From contig CAMJYM010000011.1 in NCBI GenBank assembly GCA_946220865.1, positions 1 to 59,366 on the forward strand: a stretch of 59,366 nucleotides of DNA, read 5' to 3'. The stretch comes from an uncultured Clostridia bacterium. GTDB lineage: Bacteria > Bacillota > Clostridia > Saccharofermentanales > DTU023. Positions 59,268 through 59,366 of the stretch are shown piece by piece. The notes under the pieces are model-generated. The model was not told the DNA's origin. It worked only from the letters and a program-made list of their open reading frames with translations, and searched no databases. A program made the position numbers and the translations under genes. Positions within the stretch are counted from its first letter, which is position 1; every line of letters begins with the position of its first letter.

Positions 59268-59366
59268 AAATGCTGGTACCTCCAAATGATAGCCCTGTTA
59301 AATTGAAGAATAAGGGCCGTGCTGCAGTCCTTGAACTTGGGCACATGCACAAATGCAGCCTCATCA

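Noticed and set aside
1..59366. tRNA or rRNA genes and insertion sequences
   Set aside because: No GGTTCGAATCC-type arm with a full cloverleaf, no rRNA core sequence, and no transposase or terminal inverted repeats were found by eye.

Overview
The window looks like chromosomal DNA of a low-oxygen Bacillota (Firmicutes), most probably a Clostridia-type bacterium of medium-high GC. The evidence is a CtsR repressor, a perfect CIRCE operator, the order rpsL-rpsG-fusA-tuf, a NusG-domain-II/Gx-transporter pair, an EF-G-like paralogue, a flavodiiron protein, a formate/nitrite transporter and a NAD-type malic enzyme. The genus cannot be fixed from the sequence alone. No transposase, integrase, phage gene, CRISPR array, rRNA or tRNA gene was recognised.

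Layout. 1-2660: 3' part of a giant BMP-type substrate-binding protein with two identical binding domains joined by charged repeats. 3091-5953: HAD phosphatase, MFS transporter, orphan ctsR. 6080-13435: rpoB-rpoC, with a probable antisense RNA over the rpoB leader. 13925-20825: a secreted Cys-rich protein, two parvulin-type foldases with long Glu/Ser-rich disordered parts, and a CorC/HlyC-type membrane protein. 21224-25901: EF-G-like GTPase, a small heat-shock protein with CIRCE and CtsR-type operators, and dusB. 26256-30883: a lipoprotein, a uracil/xanthine permease and a flavodiiron protein. 31135-35623: tuf, fusA, rpsG, rpsL. 35954-39188: glutaredoxin-like protein, ABC exporter, and the divergent NusG-II/Gx pair. 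39338-44858: malic enzyme, formate channel, Mrp ATPase, S9 peptidase and an orphan gene. 45084-49036: a DUF3160 gene whose frame breaks into a CapA gene at a slippery heptamer. 49300-55413: a MacB-like export operon behind a bleomycin-hydrolase-type peptidase. 55550-58535: an ArsR/G3E GTPase/permease/thioredoxin module. 58530-59267: a class I glutamine-amidotransferase-type hydrolase.

The most unusual trait is what fills the gaps between genes. At least ten intergenic stretches consist of short degenerate tandem arrays (13, 14, 15, 21, 22, 23, 25, 27 or 32 bp units), each with its own unit. One larger modular repeat, rich in a CCATCCACTAGTTGCA-like motif, occurs twice in the same orientation (about 23541-23945 and 29173-29650). 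In both places it lies just beyond the 3' end of a minus-strand gene.

Stress and protein quality control recur through the window: CtsR, the CIRCE/CtsR-controlled hsp20, two PPIases, flavodiiron protein, glutaredoxin/thioredoxin-like proteins and three peptidase or hydrolase genes. Several starts were moved inward from the longest open frame because a Shine-Dalgarno sequence fits an internal ATG better. Bases were read by eye; no search or folding program was run.
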